A stretch of 64,000 nucleotides of DNA from Chondrinema litorale (GTDB taxonomy: Bacteria > Bacteroidota > Bacteroidia > Cytophagales > Flammeovirgaceae), in NCBI RefSeq assembly GCF_026250525.1, contig NZ_CP111060.1, positions 62,001-126,000 on the forward strand, given 5' to 3'. Below the pieces are notes generated by a model. That model made no database searches. It was not told where the DNA came from and saw only the letters and a program-made list of their open reading frames with translations. Positions 47,705-56,546 of this stretch are shown here, in pieces. Both the position numbers and the translations under genes were made by a program. Within the stretch, counting starts at the first letter, position 1; each line of letters begins with the position of its first letter.

Positions 47705-49774
47705 ATGCTGATTGAGAAGGCTTTTTTAATCTTAAAAAAGTTCTGGAAGTTTAAGATTTGGTTGATGGGTATTCCACTACTTCTAGGCACTTTAGTTTTT
47801 TTTCTAACCCGAAATCAAGAAAGGAAATATATATCTTTTGCCAGATTACAAGTTAGTATCCCTACTTCTGGAGATGTATCACTGATAGGTAGAGAATTTA
47901 AACAATATGAAACCAGTTTGTTTTTCTTTGATCTGATCGAAATGATTAACTCCAGAAAAACTTCCGAAATGGTAAGAATGGAGATGCTCATAAAATACAT
48001 GGAAGGAGATTACAAGCTTTTCACTTTTGACAAAAACCCAGATTTACGTAAAGATTCTATTGATATCTTCAAAAGAGCTCAACAGTTAAGAAAACAATAT
48101 CAGTTATTAGATTTATCTGACTCCTTAGACCATCATATTTCTCTTCTACTAGAAAATAACAGACTCAGTATGAAAGAAATGCAAGCTCAATTAGCTGCAT
48201 ACAGAGTAAGTAAGAGTAATTATGTAGATATAAAATATGAATGTGAAAACCCTTATAAGGCAGCTATGATTACTGGAAGTTATTCAACTATTGTCACAGA
48301 ACAATACAAAGTGCTCTCCCAAAAGAAAATTGAAAATAATAGAGAAAGACTGGAAAATTTAGTAAGTAATGCTAGAAAAGAACTTGATAGTAAAATCAAA
48401 CAATTTGAAAACTTCAAAATTGAAAACAACGTCATCAACCTTCCTGAACATACGAAAGCCATTGTGAATCAGGTCGTAAATATGGAGGTAAAATTAGCAG
48501 AACTACAAGAGACTCATCAAGCACATACTAAAGCTGCAGAGATAGTTAAAAAAAACTTAACAAATGCTGGAAGCATCAATTTCAATGATACCTCAAACAA
48601 AACCATTGCCTCTTTAAAAGATTCTTTAAGAGCAATTAGCGAAGAACTCTTGCTCTTTGAAGGGAACCAAGAAGAAAAAAAAGCATTAGAAGCTCAGGTA
48701 GAATACTTAAAGAATGAAATAACTGCGCAAATTATTTCTATGCTTGATAAAATCCCTTATGATCCTTCTCAAGCAAGACAGGAGTTAATGAGCAGGCTCA
48801 TTGCTTATGAGATTGAAATTGAAATGGAAGCTAGCGTGATGGAATCAGTAGAAAATGAAATGAAAAAATTGAATGCATATGCAGCACAGTTTGCACCTTT
48901 AGAATCTAACTTAAGTACTTTCATTTCTGAAATTCACATTGCTCAAGAAACGTATTTAATTCTTTTGAATAAATTGAATTTAGTCAAAACAATAGAACAA
49001 GGAGCTGGAGATGTAAATCTAACTATTTTTTCTCCAGCTGTTTTACCTCAAGAGCCTGAAAGTTCTAAAAGGGGCTTTGCTATTGTTGGTGCAGCTATTG
49101 CCTCTTTTATCTTAATTGCAGCTGGCATTGCAGCCTTTGCTTTACTTGATAAAAGAGTGTATTCGGCAGGTTATTTTACTGATTTGACAAATATACTTCC
49201 TTTTATTACTATCAATGACGATTTTGATAATATCCATGAAATAAGGAGGATTAGAAAAAAAATTGTTGATCTACCCAATGAATTGAGGACAATATTAATA
49301 CTAGGACTTTCAAAGGCTGATATTGAAAGTAATTTTATTGAACATCTTATGCAGTCTTTAGCCGTTTTTCCTGGAGAGCAACTATTCCTGAATGCTACTG
49401 GTCAAGAAAAAAAAATTGAAGGTTATGAAGTTTTATCACTTCCAGAATCAGTAGAACAAATTTATGCCTACCAAGAAGAAAAGCATTATTTAGTAAACAT
49501 AGATAATGACTCATCTCCTTTTGAAAAACAAGCACCTGAGTTTTGGCAAGCTTTTACCCAGAAAAGTTTACTTCATCGAAAAACTATTATTATTGCTGCT
49601 CCCCCTGCACTCATTCACTCTGATTGGGAAGAATGGCTGAGTACTGTACATGCTTTTATTTTACTGCGTATGGGTGGACAAAGCATGACTGAGAAGGATA
49701 AGGAAATGATCCGAGCTATTTATTCCCATAAAAAATCCTTTCAAGCAACTGTTTTTATTGAAAAAGAACAATAA
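47705..49774 (+). CDS. Wzz/GumC-type polysaccharide chain-length protein
   Basis: A 689-residue inner-membrane protein with one helix near 18-35 and a second near 455-480, and a large periplasmic coiled-coil part between them (EFKQYETSLFFFDLIEMINS, KLAELQETHQAHTKAAEIVK). The segment AVLPQEPESSKRG just before the second helix is the proline-rich end of Wzz/GumC proteins. The C-terminal cytoplasmic part of about 200 residues resembles a degenerate BY-kinase-like fold without a Walker A motif. It should control polymer length or export of a surface polysaccharide. It is convergent with the NtrC-type regulator, one base between the genes. Confidence 0.82.
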   Translation: MLIEKAFLILKKFWKFKIWLMGIPLLLGTLVFFLTRNQERKYISFARLQVSIPTSGDVSLIGREFKQYETSLFFFDLIEMINSRKTSEMVRMEMLIKYMEGDYKLFTFDKNPDLRKDSIDIFKRAQQLRKQYQLLDLSDSLDHHISLLLENNRLSMKEMQAQLAAYRVSKSNYVDIKYECENPYKAAMITGSYSTIVTEQYKVLSQKKIENNRERLENLVSNARKELDSKIKQFENFKIENNVINLPEHTKAIVNQVVNMEVKLAELQETHQAHTKAAEIVKKNLTNAGSINFNDTSNKTIASLKDSLRAISEELLLFEGNQEEKKALEAQVEYLKNEITAQIISMLDKIPYDPSQARQELMSRLIAYEIEIEMEASVMESVENEMKKLNAYAAQFAPLESNLSTFISEIHIAQETYLILLNKLNLVKTIEQGAGDVNLTIFSPAVLPQEPESSKRGFAIVGAAIASFILIAAGIAAFALLDKRVYSAGYFTDLTNILPFITINDDFDNIHEIRRIRKKIVDLPNELRTILILGLSKADIESNFIEHLMQSLAVFPGEQLFLNATGQEKKIEGYEVLSLPESVEQIYAYQEEKHYLVNIDNDSSPFEKQAPEFWQAFTQKSLLHRKTIIIAAPPALIHSDWEEWLSTVHAFILLRMGGQSMTEKDKEMIRAIYSHKKSFQATVFIEKEQ

Positions 49775-49775
49775 G

Positions 49776-51116
49776 CTATATTTCTTCATTTCTTTTCATG
49801 TGATAGATGGTAGATTTACCTATCGCTAATTTACTTGAAACTATATCATAATCATTATTATACCTGTCTAAATAGTGTTTTACAATTCTTCGGGTATATC
49901 CTTTTAAAGTGTCTTCATGTTCTTGTAAAAGTCGCCCTACCATCACTCCCTCTTGAAATAGAATGTCACTTTCATTAATTATAGCATCCTCTGCCATCAC
50001 AAAAGCTAACTCCATGATTGCCCTTAGTTCTCGAATATTTCCAGGAAAACTATAGTTTAATAATTTATTCTTGGCTGCTTTGGATAATTCAACTTGTCTA
50101 CTTTTATTATTACTAGCAATTTGTTTTAAAAAAAACTCAGCTATCGGAATTACATCCTCTTTCCTGTCTTTTAATGTTGGTAAATTTATCTGTAAACCTA
50201 ACAAACGATAAAATAGATCTTCCCTGAATTCTCCTTTTTCTACCTGACTAAAAAGTTTTCTGTGGGTGGCAATAATTAATCTGAAATCTACCTGGATTGT
50301 TTGATTACCTCCTATTCTTACTATTTCCCGCTCTTGTAATACTCTTAATAATTTACTTTGCATACTCAAATCCATCTCTGCGATTTCATCTAAGAATAAA
50401 GTGCCTTTATGAGCTAGTTCGAATTTACCAATCCTTCTATCAATAGCTCCCGTAAAGGCACCTTTTTCATGACCAAACAGCTCACTTTCTATTAGATCTG
50501 AAGGAATTGCTGCAACGTTTACGGCAACAAAATTCTTTTTTTTTCTGTTTGAATGACTATGTATTGATTTTGCCACCAATTCTTTACCTGTCCCTGTATC
50601 TCCCGTAATACTGACTGTAATTGGTGAATTGACTGCTTTTTCCATTTGTTTATATACTGCTTGCATCGATTTGCTTTTTCCAATTATGTTTGAAAAACTA
50701 CAATTTTTCACCACTTCCACCTTCTGATTTTCTACATCGTCCTGAGGAGATCTTTTTTCATAAATATTTTTCAAATGCCTTCTCAACCGATGAATGGCCT
50801 CTTCATTTTTTATTATATAGTCTTCTGCTCCTGCCCTAAATAGTGCTAGAGCTGTTTCCATTTCTTGTTGAGCTGATAAAACAAACACAGGCATATGAGG
50901 ATATTTATCTTTAATCTTTTTCAGGACTTCCATTCCTGTCATATCTGGTAAGATAAAATCTAGTGAAACTGCAGATGGTTGCTCATCTAAATGAGAAAGA
51001 AAATCTTTTCCTGTTGTAAATCTTTCAATCTTATAATCTGGGTTTAATGCTAATTGATAACTCAATGCTTCTCCAAAAAATGGATCATCTTCCACTATAT
51101 ATATTTTCATATTCAC
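49776..51116 (-). CDS. Sigma-54-dependent response regulator, NtrC type
   Basis: A 446-residue regulator: receiver domain with phosphoacceptor D53 in AVSLDFILPD and Lys in YIIKNEE; AAA+ sigma-54 activator domain with Walker A GDTGTGKE, the sigma-54 contact loop GAFTGA and Walker B LFLDEIAEM; and a C-terminal Fis-like HTH (DYDIVSSKLAIGKSTIYHMK). It drives transcription from sigma-54 promoters when phosphorylated. No partner kinase is adjacent. It probably starts at the second Met (MKIYIVED). It lies between the GumC-like gene and the LruC lipoprotein gene, which are its likely but unproven targets. Confidence 0.95.
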   Translation of the reverse strand: MNMKIYIVEDDPFFGEALSYQLALNPDYKIERFTTGKDFLSHLDEQPSAVSLDFILPDMTGMEVLKKIKDKYPHMPVFVLSAQQEMETALALFRAGAEDYIIKNEEAIHRLRRHLKNIYEKRSPQDDVENQKVEVVKNCSFSNIIGKSKSMQAVYKQMEKAVNSPITVSITGDTGTGKELVAKSIHSHSNRKKKNFVAVNVAAIPSDLIESELFGHEKGAFTGAIDRRIGKFELAHKGTLFLDEIAEMDLSMQSKLLRVLQEREIVRIGGNQTIQVDFRLIIATHRKLFSQVEKGEFREDLFYRLLGLQINLPTLKDRKEDVIPIAEFFLKQIASNNKSRQVELSKAAKNKLLNYSFPGNIRELRAIMELAFVMAEDAIINESDILFQEGVMVGRLLQEHEDTLKGYTRRIVKHYLDRYNNDYDIVSSKLAIGKSTIYHMKRNEEI

Positions 51117-51357
51117 ATAATTACAGATTATACCTGTTTTAAATGATTTATATTAAAAAGTATTGACTGTCTTTTTATTTTCTATTTATTGGAAAATTGC
51201 AATTCCTAGAATATCAACGCAATACTAAATAAGTTTAATGTGCTGACTATCAATCATATACCTTTAAATCCAGTAGTGGATTGGCATTTGATAAATGAAT
51301 ATTGTTAAAAAAAAATCAACCATTCTTAGCCCATCAAAATCAATAAACAACACAGAT

Positions 51358-53346
51358 ATGAATAAATATTTTTACTTTATAATTAGCTTATTTATACTGA
51401 GTGCTTGTGAGTTGCAGCAAGATATTAGCCAGCAATCAAGTAGTTCTGATAATATTGAAGAGTTACATATTCCTGAAGGCTTTCAATTTGCCACATCAAA
51501 AAATATTGAGCTAGAAATTGGTGTAGATGATCATATTGAAGAGTTGATCTTTGATATTTATGATCAGGAAGATCAATTATTATTAAGGGGTATTACTAGT
51601 CAGGATAATATTTTTTCCTCTAATATTAACCTGGCAGCTCATCATGATTCCATTTGGTTAAAGCCACAGAAAGTAGGCTTAATTGCAGAAGTAGGTATTC
51701 CTTTAAGTACTAATTATATCTCCTATTCATTTTCTAAAGTTAAAAGCAGCACTGAATTTAGTATTATTGATAATGCAAAGAAAAGAACACTAGCTACTAA
51801 TTATTCTACGATAGGTAATTGGGATACGCAAGGCAGACCAACATATTTAGAGAGTCAAGGTGATGTAATCACACAGGACTTATTAGACGATATAAGTGCT
51901 TCTTTACCTGAAACCAGACCAGTACCTGAATACAATCCAGAATATTTGGTCGATCAAGATATGAACACAAAACTACAAGAAGAAGCCGATGTATGGATAA
52001 CTTTTGTTCATGAAGGAGCTGGATGGAAAAATACACTTGGTTTTTATACCTACGATATTACTAATCCCCCTAATTCTGTTGAAGAAATCAATGAGCATTT
52101 TATCATTTTTCCAAATGTTTCATTTAATGGAAGTGGTGGTAATTTGCAAAGTGGTGATAAAGTGCATTTAGGTAGATTCCCAGCCAATACGGGTATCGGT
52201 TGGTTTTTAATCCCGAATGCCTGGGATGCCGGATCTGCCTCTGTTCAAGATCGTGATCAGGTAAAATACTCTGTTAAATCTTTCAATAATTTTACAGATG
52301 CTACCTATGCCCAACATGTCATACTCTTAAAAGATGATGTCAGAGAACTTTTACTGTTAGGATTTGAAGATACCTCTAGACCCGCTGGAGATAATGATTT
52401 CAATGATGCGGTATTTTATGTCTCTGCCAATCCTTACTCTGCTATTATCACCAACGACTTTAATGCCATTACTACCTCTGAAGATACAGATAATGATGGT
52501 GTTTTAGACCATATAGATGAATATCCCTCTCAATCCAATAAAGCCTTTAATGCCTATTTACCTGCTAAAAATCAACAAAGTAGCCTGGCTTTTGAAGATT
52601 TATGGCCTGAAAAAGGAGATTATGACTTTAATGATTTGGTTGTGGATTATCAGTACAAAAAAGTACTTAGTGCTAATATGAAGGTCCAAGAAATACAAGC
52701 TAACTTTACTGTAAAAGCTATAGGGGGATATTTTCACAATGGTTTTGGTATTGAACTTCCTTTGAATCATAACCTGGTAGAAGGTGTTACAGGGAATGTT
52801 TTAAATAGCAGATATGTAGTCAATAATGCAAATGGTACAGAAAGTGGCCATTCAAATGCGGTTGTAATCATTTTTGAAGATGCCTATGATATTATGAGTC
52901 CGCTATCAAGTGGCCAATTAGTAAATGTCAGGCAAAAAGAGGCTTATATCAATCCTGAAACTCTTTCTATTAATATTGATTTAAGTGATTCACAAATTGA
53001 TAACTCACAAATTACTACAGAAAATATCAATCCTTTCCTGATTGTAGATCAAAACAGAGGACATGAAATTCATTTACCAGGTAGAGTACCTACAGCTTTG
53101 TTTGATGTTTCTCTATTGGGTTCAGGGGCCGATAACAGCATTCCTGCCAATAACAGATACTATGTAACTGATCAAGAATTACCTTGGGCTATAAATATTA
53201 ATCAATCATTTGCTTACCCAATTGAAAATGCAGCTATCAATAGAGCACATAACAATTTCTCTGTTTGGGCTGAAAGTAATGGTGCCATGTATACAGATTG
53301 GTACTATAGTAAAATCAACTATAGAAACTCGAGATTTATTTATTAG
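51358..53346 (+). CDS. LruC domain-containing lipoprotein
   Basis: A 662-residue lipoprotein; the start is placed at the Met of MNKYFYF, which gives a normal signal with lipobox FILSACELQ, rather than 21 codons earlier where the extra sequence is polar. A DUF4114-like segment (residues about 200-350: WITFVHEGAGWKNTLGFYTY, then DNDFNDAVFYV) is followed by a DTDNDGVLDHIDEYP calcium-binding-like turn and a LruC domain (FEDLWPEKGDYDFNDLVVDY to about 630). Such proteins are surface proteins of Bacteroidota with unknown ligand. It faces the NtrC regulator. Confidence 0.88.
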   Translation: MNKYFYFIISLFILSACELQQDISQQSSSSDNIEELHIPEGFQFATSKNIELEIGVDDHIEELIFDIYDQEDQLLLRGITSQDNIFSSNINLAAHHDSIWLKPQKVGLIAEVGIPLSTNYISYSFSKVKSSTEFSIIDNAKKRTLATNYSTIGNWDTQGRPTYLESQGDVITQDLLDDISASLPETRPVPEYNPEYLVDQDMNTKLQEEADVWITFVHEGAGWKNTLGFYTYDITNPPNSVEEINEHFIIFPNVSFNGSGGNLQSGDKVHLGRFPANTGIGWFLIPNAWDAGSASVQDRDQVKYSVKSFNNFTDATYAQHVILLKDDVRELLLLGFEDTSRPAGDNDFNDAVFYVSANPYSAIITNDFNAITTSEDTDNDGVLDHIDEYPSQSNKAFNAYLPAKNQQSSLAFEDLWPEKGDYDFNDLVVDYQYKKVLSANMKVQEIQANFTVKAIGGYFHNGFGIELPLNHNLVEGVTGNVLNSRYVVNNANGTESGHSNAVVIIFEDAYDIMSPLSSGQLVNVRQKEAYINPETLSINIDLSDSQIDNSQITTENINPFLIVDQNRGHEIHLPGRVPTALFDVSLLGSGADNSIPANNRYYVTDQELPWAININQSFAYPIENAAINRAHNNFSVWAESNGAMYTDWYYSKINYRNSRFIY

Positions 53347-53370
53347 CCTGAGAATTTATCTCTAATTACT

Positions 53371-53405
53371 AAAGGCTTCTTTTAAATTCAAAAGAAGCCT
53401 TTTTA
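53371..53405. terminator. Bidirectional terminator
   Basis: AAAGGCTTCTTTT at 53371-53383 and its exact reverse complement at 53390-53402 form a 13-base stem with a 6-base loop; T runs follow on both strands. It separates the convergent LruC and OmpA genes. Confidence 0.9.
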
Positions 53406-53409
53406 ATAA

Positions 53410-55608
53410 CTAATAGCTTGTCACTTTAAATTCAGTACGTCTGTTTAACTGATGCGTGTTTTCATCGCAATCTCCTTGTGGACATTCTACTGCCAGCTTT
53501 GATTTACCATAGAAATGAAAAGAAAGGCGATAGGCTTCTACGCCTTTACTAGTAATATATTTAATTGCAGCATCTGACCTCTTTTTGGAGAGTTCGTAGT
53601 TGTAATCGTCACTACCACGTTGATCTGTGTGAGAGCTAAGCTCAATAAACACAGTCGGATTATCTTTCATAATAGTTGTAACTTTATCAAGCGTAACTCG
53701 TGCTTGGTCAGTTATTTCGTATTTATCGAACTCGTAATAAATATTCTCTATCTCGAGAATTTTGTTTACTTCCATCTTCTCAACTGCTACTTCCTGTTTT
53801 ATCTCGAAATTGGAAGTATCTGTGTAAACCTGCATCTTTTGCACAAAGTGATCTTCCTTGTCTATTTTAATTTCGTAGTTTTTATCTTTTTCTGGATGGA
53901 ATTGAAATTGACCACTGTCATTAGTATGTGTAATTTCTTTCTTGTTCTCCACCAAATCTACCATAGTTACCTTGGCATTTTTTAAAGGTTGATTCCCGTC
54001 TTTATCAAAAGCGATACCTTCTAGTTTGTGAGAAACACCTTTTGTCATTTCTATAAAAATGAGCGTATCGGTAGTCGGGTTGAGTGTTTGAGTTGAAAAA
54101 TCTACTCTTTTACTCACGTAATCATCTTTAGAGAAAACAAAAATGAAGCGCTGCTTGGTTGGCAACTCTAACAATACTTCTCCATCTTCATCTGCGGTTA
54201 AATCTTCTGTCATGCCTTGGTTGCTCACAATTCGCATATTTACTAGCGGAATCTTCTTGTATTCAATAGAATCCATCACCACCGCCTTAATATTTATCTT
54301 AGATTCTTTAAAGAAATAAATATCATCTCCCCCTTTGCCACCCGGTCTGTTAGAAGAAAAATAACCACTTAGCTTTTTGAGATTTTTAAATACCAAACCG
54401 AAATCATCTCTTTCGCTATTAAAAGGAAATCCAAGATTCTCTACTTTACCGCCAATAGAACCACCCTTAATTTTTACTCTAAAAATATCTAAACCACCTA
54501 AACCGCTATGTAAATCTGATGAGAAATACAGGTAACCATCTTTGGAAACTGTAGGAAATAGCTCTTTCCCCAAAGTATTAATTTCTTTGCTTAGTAGTTT
54601 AGGAGCAGACCAACTATCATCCTCTTTTTTACAACAATAAATATCCGTTTTTCCCAAACCTCCCGGTCTATCTGAAATAAAATATAAATACTTTCCATCT
54701 GCACTTAAAGCCGGATGCCCTGTAGAATAACCCTTTATATTATGCTCAAAAGCTTTCAGGTTTTTCCATTCGCCATTTTTATATTGAAGTGAATAAATAT
54801 TTAACAAAAACTCTTTATCGCTCCCTTTTACAATTGTATTGGTGTTTCTAGTAAAGTATAAAATCTGGTTAAGAGAATCGTAAGCCATCGGTCCTTCGTG
54901 CATTTTGGTATTTAGAATGCCGGGTACAACAAATGCACTACTCTTATTAGAATCTGATAGCTGATAGATATTTATAAAAGCCTCATTATCCCAGTAATAT
55001 TTCTTCTTCTCGTCTGCAAATCTTGAGGAACAGAAAAATAGGGTATCATTCAAAAGCAAAGGGCTAAAATCATTTTCAGAAGAGTTGAAGGACTCATTCT
55101 TTACAAAAATCTTTAATTTATTTTGAAGCAAGTCTTCTGATGCATTACATGCACGAATATATTCTAATACCTCTTCTTGATCTGGATAAAATGTGAGATA
55201 CTTTTTTAAAATGGTTTTTGCTTTTTGATACTCACCGAGTTGCAATAGCAATTTTCCATATTCATAATAAACTTTCTTATCGTTTAGAGATGACCTATTT
55301 ATCAGCTCTTGGTAAATATTACCAGCCAATTCAGGCTGATTGGTAAACTTATAGCAATTCGCTAATTTGATGTTATCTGGCTCAGATAATGTGACTTTCT
55401 CCGTCAATGATTTTGTGAAATACTCTATCGCCAATGCATACTCATAATAGTTATAATGATTGTATGCTTTTCTTAAAGTTACATCTTGGGCATACACATC
55501 TACCTTTGTAAATAATGTTATTAGCAAAATTACAAGAGCATATATTTTACCTAGAAATTTAAATGTTGCAAGTGCTTTTTTAAACACGCTGGCAAACCAA
55601 TATATCAT
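53410..55608 (-). CDS. OmpA family protein with TPR and PD40 repeats (T9SS-associated)
   Basis: A 732-residue protein. An N-terminal hydrophobic region (about 20-40, ending VYAQ) serves as signal; the mature part begins with TPR helices (RKAYNHYNYYEYALAIEYFT), then WD40-like PD40 beta-propeller repeats (about 180-420: FFCSSRFADEKKK, LYFISDRPGGLGKTDIYCCK, YFSSDLHSGLGGLDIFRV), carboxypeptidase-regulatory-like domains and a C-terminal OmpA domain (IYYEFDKYEI, ELSSHTDQRGSDDYNYELSK). It would bind peptidoglycan and sit in the periplasm at the outer membrane. This layout is shared with PorE of the type IX system. It is last in a three-gene operon. Confidence 0.92.
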   Translation of the reverse strand: MIYWFASVFKKALATFKFLGKIYALVILLITLFTKVDVYAQDVTLRKAYNHYNYYEYALAIEYFTKSLTEKVTLSEPDNIKLANCYKFTNQPELAGNIYQELINRSSLNDKKVYYEYGKLLLQLGEYQKAKTILKKYLTFYPDQEEVLEYIRACNASEDLLQNKLKIFVKNESFNSSENDFSPLLLNDTLFFCSSRFADEKKKYYWDNEAFINIYQLSDSNKSSAFVVPGILNTKMHEGPMAYDSLNQILYFTRNTNTIVKGSDKEFLLNIYSLQYKNGEWKNLKAFEHNIKGYSTGHPALSADGKYLYFISDRPGGLGKTDIYCCKKEDDSWSAPKLLSKEINTLGKELFPTVSKDGYLYFSSDLHSGLGGLDIFRVKIKGGSIGGKVENLGFPFNSERDDFGLVFKNLKKLSGYFSSNRPGGKGGDDIYFFKESKINIKAVVMDSIEYKKIPLVNMRIVSNQGMTEDLTADEDGEVLLELPTKQRFIFVFSKDDYVSKRVDFSTQTLNPTTDTLIFIEMTKGVSHKLEGIAFDKDGNQPLKNAKVTMVDLVENKKEITHTNDSGQFQFHPEKDKNYEIKIDKEDHFVQKMQVYTDTSNFEIKQEVAVEKMEVNKILEIENIYYEFDKYEITDQARVTLDKVTTIMKDNPTVFIELSSHTDQRGSDDYNYELSKKRSDAAIKYITSKGVEAYRLSFHFYGKSKLAVECPQGDCDENTHQLNRRTEFKVTSY

Positions 55609-55619
55609 TATTTCTGCCT

Positions 55620-56546
55620 TTAAAAATACCTTGGACTTAATATTTTTGATTTCAACTTTTGATAGTCAATACCAATAAAAATTTCATGAGACCCTTTTGT
55701 AACTAGGTTTAAATCTGTAAGCGGATAATCGTATGCATAACCAATCCACAACATTTTTTTAGTATGGTACTGAGTAGTGAACACCACTCCATCTTTTGTG
55801 CGATAGCTGCCTCCAATCCAAAATGCCTTGTTGAATATAAACATGGCATTTAAGTCTGCCTGAACTGGTGCTCCTTCTACATATTTTATTAAAAATGATG
55901 GTTTTAGCTGTAGCTTAGATGACAAACCCAACAAAGTGCCTGCTGTGAAAAAATAATGCTGGTAAAGCTTAGCTCCGTTTACCGGATTGTTATCATTTAA
56001 ATCATGCGGTATTAAAACTGGAACTGATAGTCCTGCAAAAAACTTTTTGTTATTAAAATAAAGCCCTGCTCCAAAGTTTGGCTTCCAAAAAGATTCATCT
56101 CCACCAGAAAATGCCACATCTACTTCGTCTGTTGTGATCACTTCAGACCAATTGTTTCTATAGTTAACTATGCCAGCCTGAACACCAAATCTTAAATAAC
56201 CACTTTTGAGTTTAAGTCGGTAGCTATAGGTACTCATCAAAGTGAAATTCTTAGAAATTCCGATTACATCGTTGACTATGTTTAAACCTAATCCAATCTT
56301 TTTACGCAAAACTGGAGCATGCACACCGAGTGTTTGTGTTACCGGCGCTCCTTCAATCTGCGACCATTGATTACGGTAACTTAAAACACCACTAATTGCA
56401 TCTCTACTACCAGCATAAGCCGGATTAATAGCCAATCCATTTACTGTATAATGAGAATACATTTGCTGTTGCTGCGCAGTAGCATGCATACAAAAACAGC
56501 ATGTAATTAATATTATACTTATATATCTATCTATGTATGATAACAT
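55620..56546 (-). CDS. PorP/SprF family type IX secretion membrane protein
   Basis: A 308-residue outer-membrane beta-barrel. The start is the ATG at 56546 (MLSYIDRYIS), which gives a signal peptide ending MHATAQ; a longer frame extends into the upstream gene and looks non-coding. The motif INPAYAGSRDAISGVLSYRN followed by QWSQIEGAPVTQT is the PorP/SprF signature, and the final strand region (HEIFIGIDYQKLK) closes the barrel. SprF-type proteins serve as anchors for specific type B T9SS cargo. It overlaps the end of the cargo gene by 20 bases and precedes the OmpA gene by 11 bases. Confidence 0.92.
   Translation of the reverse strand: MLSYIDRYISIILITCCFCMHATAQQQQMYSHYTVNGLAINPAYAGSRDAISGVLSYRNQWSQIEGAPVTQTLGVHAPVLRKKIGLGLNIVNDVIGISKNFTLMSTYSYRLKLKSGYLRFGVQAGIVNYRNNWSEVITTDEVDVAFSGGDESFWKPNFGAGLYFNNKKFFAGLSVPVLIPHDLNDNNPVNGAKLYQHYFFTAGTLLGLSSKLQLKPSFLIKYVEGAPVQADLNAMFIFNKAFWIGGSYRTKDGVVFTTQYHTKKMLWIGYAYDYPLTDLNLVTKGSHEIFIGIDYQKLKSKILSPRYF

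Noticed and set aside
51117..51357. Sigma-54 promoter before the LruC gene
   Set aside because: A TTGGCAT sequence is present but no TTGC at the proper distance follows.
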